Positions 62,155 through 64,000 of a stretch of 64,000 nt of DNA are shown here, piece after piece. The translations under genes were made by a program, and so were the position numbers. Source of the stretch: Mucilaginibacter sp. (lineage in GTDB: Bacteria; Bacteroidota; Bacteroidia; Sphingobacteriales; Sphingobacteriaceae). The first letter of the stretch is position 1. Each line of letters begins with the position of its first letter. The notes beneath the pieces were generated by a model, which saw only the letters and a list, made by a program, of their open reading frames with translations, was not told the origin of the DNA and ran no database searches. The stretch covers positions 124,001 through 188,000 of the forward strand of contig JARLHA010000003.1 in NCBI GenBank assembly GCA_031292485.1. Direction: 5' to 3'.

Positions 62155-63669
62155 TTATTTAATTTTTACAACGCGAACATTATCAAAAGCTCCGTAAAAG
62201 CCAGTTGGCGTTTTCGACGAACCATAGTTATGTATATACATAATACATCCAGTCTTGCCTGATGCGCCTGTTAAGTCAGAAATCTTTGTTAAAGGTGTTC
62301 CTTTTCCATCGCCGAGCGTAGGATCAGATGCACGGAATGCCGACAAAGGAATGGTTACGGTTATCCAGCCTTTAGTTTTGTACGCTACCGTTGTAGCACC
62401 TTTATTCCAAGGTTCCCATCTTGCTATATAACCACTTACATCGGTTACCACAACCAACGAACTACCATTCCAGGCTTGTGGCACGCTTAAATCAAATTTG
62501 AAACCCCAATTATCCGGCGAGTCACCCATGTTGGCTGTTGGCACCCACTGTATCTTACTGTTATCCATACGTATAGCAATAGAACCGGTATTCCCGTCAC
62601 CAGGAGCCAATGGGCCGTTTTGTAGTGTTAAGTACATAGACGTGTTACCCGGAAAATCAGGATTGTAAGGAGGCCATCCTGAAGACGGGTTTCCACTGGT
62701 CACGTTAGACCCGCCCCACCAATCATAATTGAAATTTCCACCCCATTCCCAATCAGATATTCTGCCGGTGGCAACATCGTTCACATTGTAAGTAGTAGTA
62801 CCTGTACCAAACTTTGTAGTAACAGACACCGTACCGGCTTGCGGATTGGCAGGCATAACAAAACCAATAGATTTTAGATCTTTTGATGCTGTAAACGAGG
62901 TAATTGCAACACCACCAAACGTGAACACTTGAACATTTTTAAAATAAGTACCATAAACATAAACAGAATCGCCTGGGTTAGGATCATCGCGGGAAATACC
63001 GGTAATGGTTGGTGTGGCCTTTATTGTATCTATAACAGTACCAGAAAAAGTGGTCACTTTAATAATCTTGGTAGGTTGTGATGCCGGCATTAAAAAACCG
63101 AGGGAAGCTCCGTTGAGGCCAGTCGTAAACGAGGTAATTGAAACCCCCGCATATGAAAAGCTTTTAACCGGTGCCAAATTTGCCCCATAAACGTAAACTG
63201 AATCGCCAGGGTTGGCAAATACGTTTGATATAGCAGTAATAGTTGGCATCAAAGGACCCAATTTAAAGAAAAACGTTGTTGATCCTCCATTAGTTTTATA
63301 AGTAATGCTATAAATCTTAGCAGTATCAACCGTACTGTAATCGATAGTTGGCATTTTTATCACCGCGTTGGTAGAAGTTACAAAAGCAGGGTTAATTGAT
63401 GCAGGAACACCGTCAAAATCAACTTCTGTAACATTTTTCAAATTGCTCCCCTGTATAACCACATAGCTTCCACCATTTCCTTCCATGGCGCCACTCGTAC
63501 TCGGGTTTCCTGTACTCAAAACAAAATCGTTAGGTGACGCATCATAATTCCTTACATCTGTAATCACAGGAGCAGCGGTATTGTTGCTCTTCTTACAAGC
63601 AGGGAATAAAGCCACCATCGCGAAGAGCAGCGGCAATAAACACAGGCGGATAAATAAATTCTTTTTCAT
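62155..63669 (-). CDS. Surface glycan-binding lipoprotein with IPT/TIG domains (SGBP-B-like)
   Basis: 504 aa. Lipoprotein signal with acylated Cys25 (LFPACKKSNN). Three successive IPT/TIG Ig-like modules, two marked by repeated units NPGDSVYVYG(A/T)xxxxxVxxFxxxGVxITSF, cover about 35-295. The C-terminal 210 residues form a separate glycan-binding domain rich in Trp and aromatics (DWEWGGNFNYDWWGGSN, WPPYNPDFPG, DSPDNWGFKFDLSVPQAW). Proteins of this layout are the SGBP-B partners of SusD in xyloglucan and related loci. No catalytic residues. It lies directly after a SusD gene and before the GH5 gene. Confidence 0.85.
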   Translation of the reverse strand: MKKNLFIRLCLLPLLFAMVALFPACKKSNNTAAPVITDVRNYDASPNDFVLSTGNPSTSGAMEGNGGSYVVIQGSNLKNVTEVDFDGVPASINPAFVTSTNAVIKMPTIDYSTVDTAKIYSITYKTNGGSTTFFFKLGPLMPTITAISNVFANPGDSVYVYGANLAPVKSFSYAGVSITSFTTGLNGASLGFLMPASQPTKIIKVTTFSGTVIDTIKATPTITGISRDDPNPGDSVYVYGTYFKNVQVFTFGGVAITSFTASKDLKSIGFVMPANPQAGTVSVTTKFGTGTTTYNVNDVATGRISDWEWGGNFNYDWWGGSNVTSGNPSSGWPPYNPDFPGNTSMYLTLQNGPLAPGDGNTGSIAIRMDNSKIQWVPTANMGDSPDNWGFKFDLSVPQAWNGSSLVVVTDVSGYIARWEPWNKGATTVAYKTKGWITVTIPLSAFRASDPTLGDGKGTPLTKISDLTGASGKTGCIMYIHNYGSSKTPTGFYGAFDNVRVVKIK

Positions 63670-63692
63670 ATTAATATTTTTTAAATGTTAAA

Positions 63693-64000
63693 TTAATAAT
63701 AAGGCACCGGCGGCAGCGCTAATTTCGGATCAGCGGTCATCTCAGATGCCGGAACTTGCAATTTAAATGCATTGATGGTTGCCGGAAGAATAGTTGGAGT
63801 TGTAGTAGTATCCCTTGTAGCTATGCGCGTTGTAGGATCATAACTAAACGTCTCCCGGCTGTGAGTGGCATCCTGATTATTAAGTAATTTCACAGCTGCA
63901 ATCGGACTGTAAAAAGAAAGCCTAACAAGGTCTATCCAATATTGTCCTTCAAAAGCAAGTTCAACCCTTCTCTCTTTAAGTATTGTAGCACCGTCCAACG
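63693..64000 (-). CDS. SusD/RagB-family lipoprotein, C-terminal part (cut by window end)
   Basis: The frame is open to the right edge and ends at 63693, giving about the last 102 residues. The conserved SusD C-terminal motif is visible: ILKERRVELAFEGQYWIDLVRLSFYSP, ending in ADPKLALPPVPYY. A second SusD in the locus, distinct from 31431-33032. Its SusC partner should lie just beyond the window to the right. Confidence 0.92.
   Translation of the reverse strand, partial: LDGATILKERRVELAFEGQYWIDLVRLSFYSPIAAVKLLNNQDATHSRETFSYDPTTRIATRDTTTTPTILPATINAFKLQVPASEMTADPKLALPPVPYY

Overview
The window looks like a chromosomal segment of a soil or plant-associated Bacteroidota bacterium of the Sphingobacteriaceae, most like Mucilaginibacter. 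Evidence: SusC/SusD pairs, many signal-peptide-bearing glycoside hydrolases, promoters of the TTG-N19-TAnnTTTG type, SD-poor translation starts, and several palindromic intergenic repeat families. No rRNA, tRNA, CRISPR array or intact insertion sequence was seen.

Region 1 (1-14.6 kb) is mostly housekeeping: the 3' end of sucA and then odhB (2-oxoglutarate dehydrogenase E1 and E2, the E2 with two lipoyl domains), a secreted serine hydrolase, a PfkB sugar kinase, a VWA protein with its MoxR-type AAA+ ATPase and a VOC protein between them, a membrane metallophosphoesterase, a UbiA-like membrane protein, two paralogous cupin/JmjC-like oxygenases (one broken by a single in-frame stop), a FAS1 protein and hemW. 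Gaps hold palindromic repeats, a 205-bp MITE-like element and a 157-bp folded repeat.

Region 2 (15-22.4 kb) is a TolC-MacA-MacB efflux operon with a small secreted protein, facing a convergent LytS/LytTR two-component system. Beside these lie a mini Fur-like regulator and a frameshifted AraC fragment.

Region 3 (22.6-27.9 kb) is a fucose block: an AraC regulator divergent from a zinc alcohol dehydrogenase, a RhaM-type mutarotase and a GH29 alpha-L-fucosidase, then a Nudix-type regulator whose hydrolase box has lost its catalytic residues.

Region 4 (28.3-64 kb) is entirely on the minus strand: an MG2/TonB-plug protein and then a large polysaccharide utilization locus (PUL). In transcription order the PUL reads: SusD (cut by the window edge), surface glycan-binding lipoprotein, BACON-GH5 lipoprotein, GH3, carboxylesterase, GH3, GH39, GH42, GH2, GH2 (LacZ type), GH2, GH29, beta-helix/PDZ protein, SusC, SusD. 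Together with the neighbouring fucose genes this best fits a fucosylated, galactosylated beta-glucan hemicellulose such as fucogalactoxyloglucan. That substrate is inferred; no GH31 alpha-xylosidase is present in the window.

The most interesting new signal is a pair of TGCAA...TTGCA inverted repeats. One is a perfect 18-bp palindrome fitting the LacI/GalR operator consensus. Each sits on the -33 element of a PUL promoter (upstream of susC and upstream of the second GH3 gene), suggesting one unseen regulator switches both transcription units.
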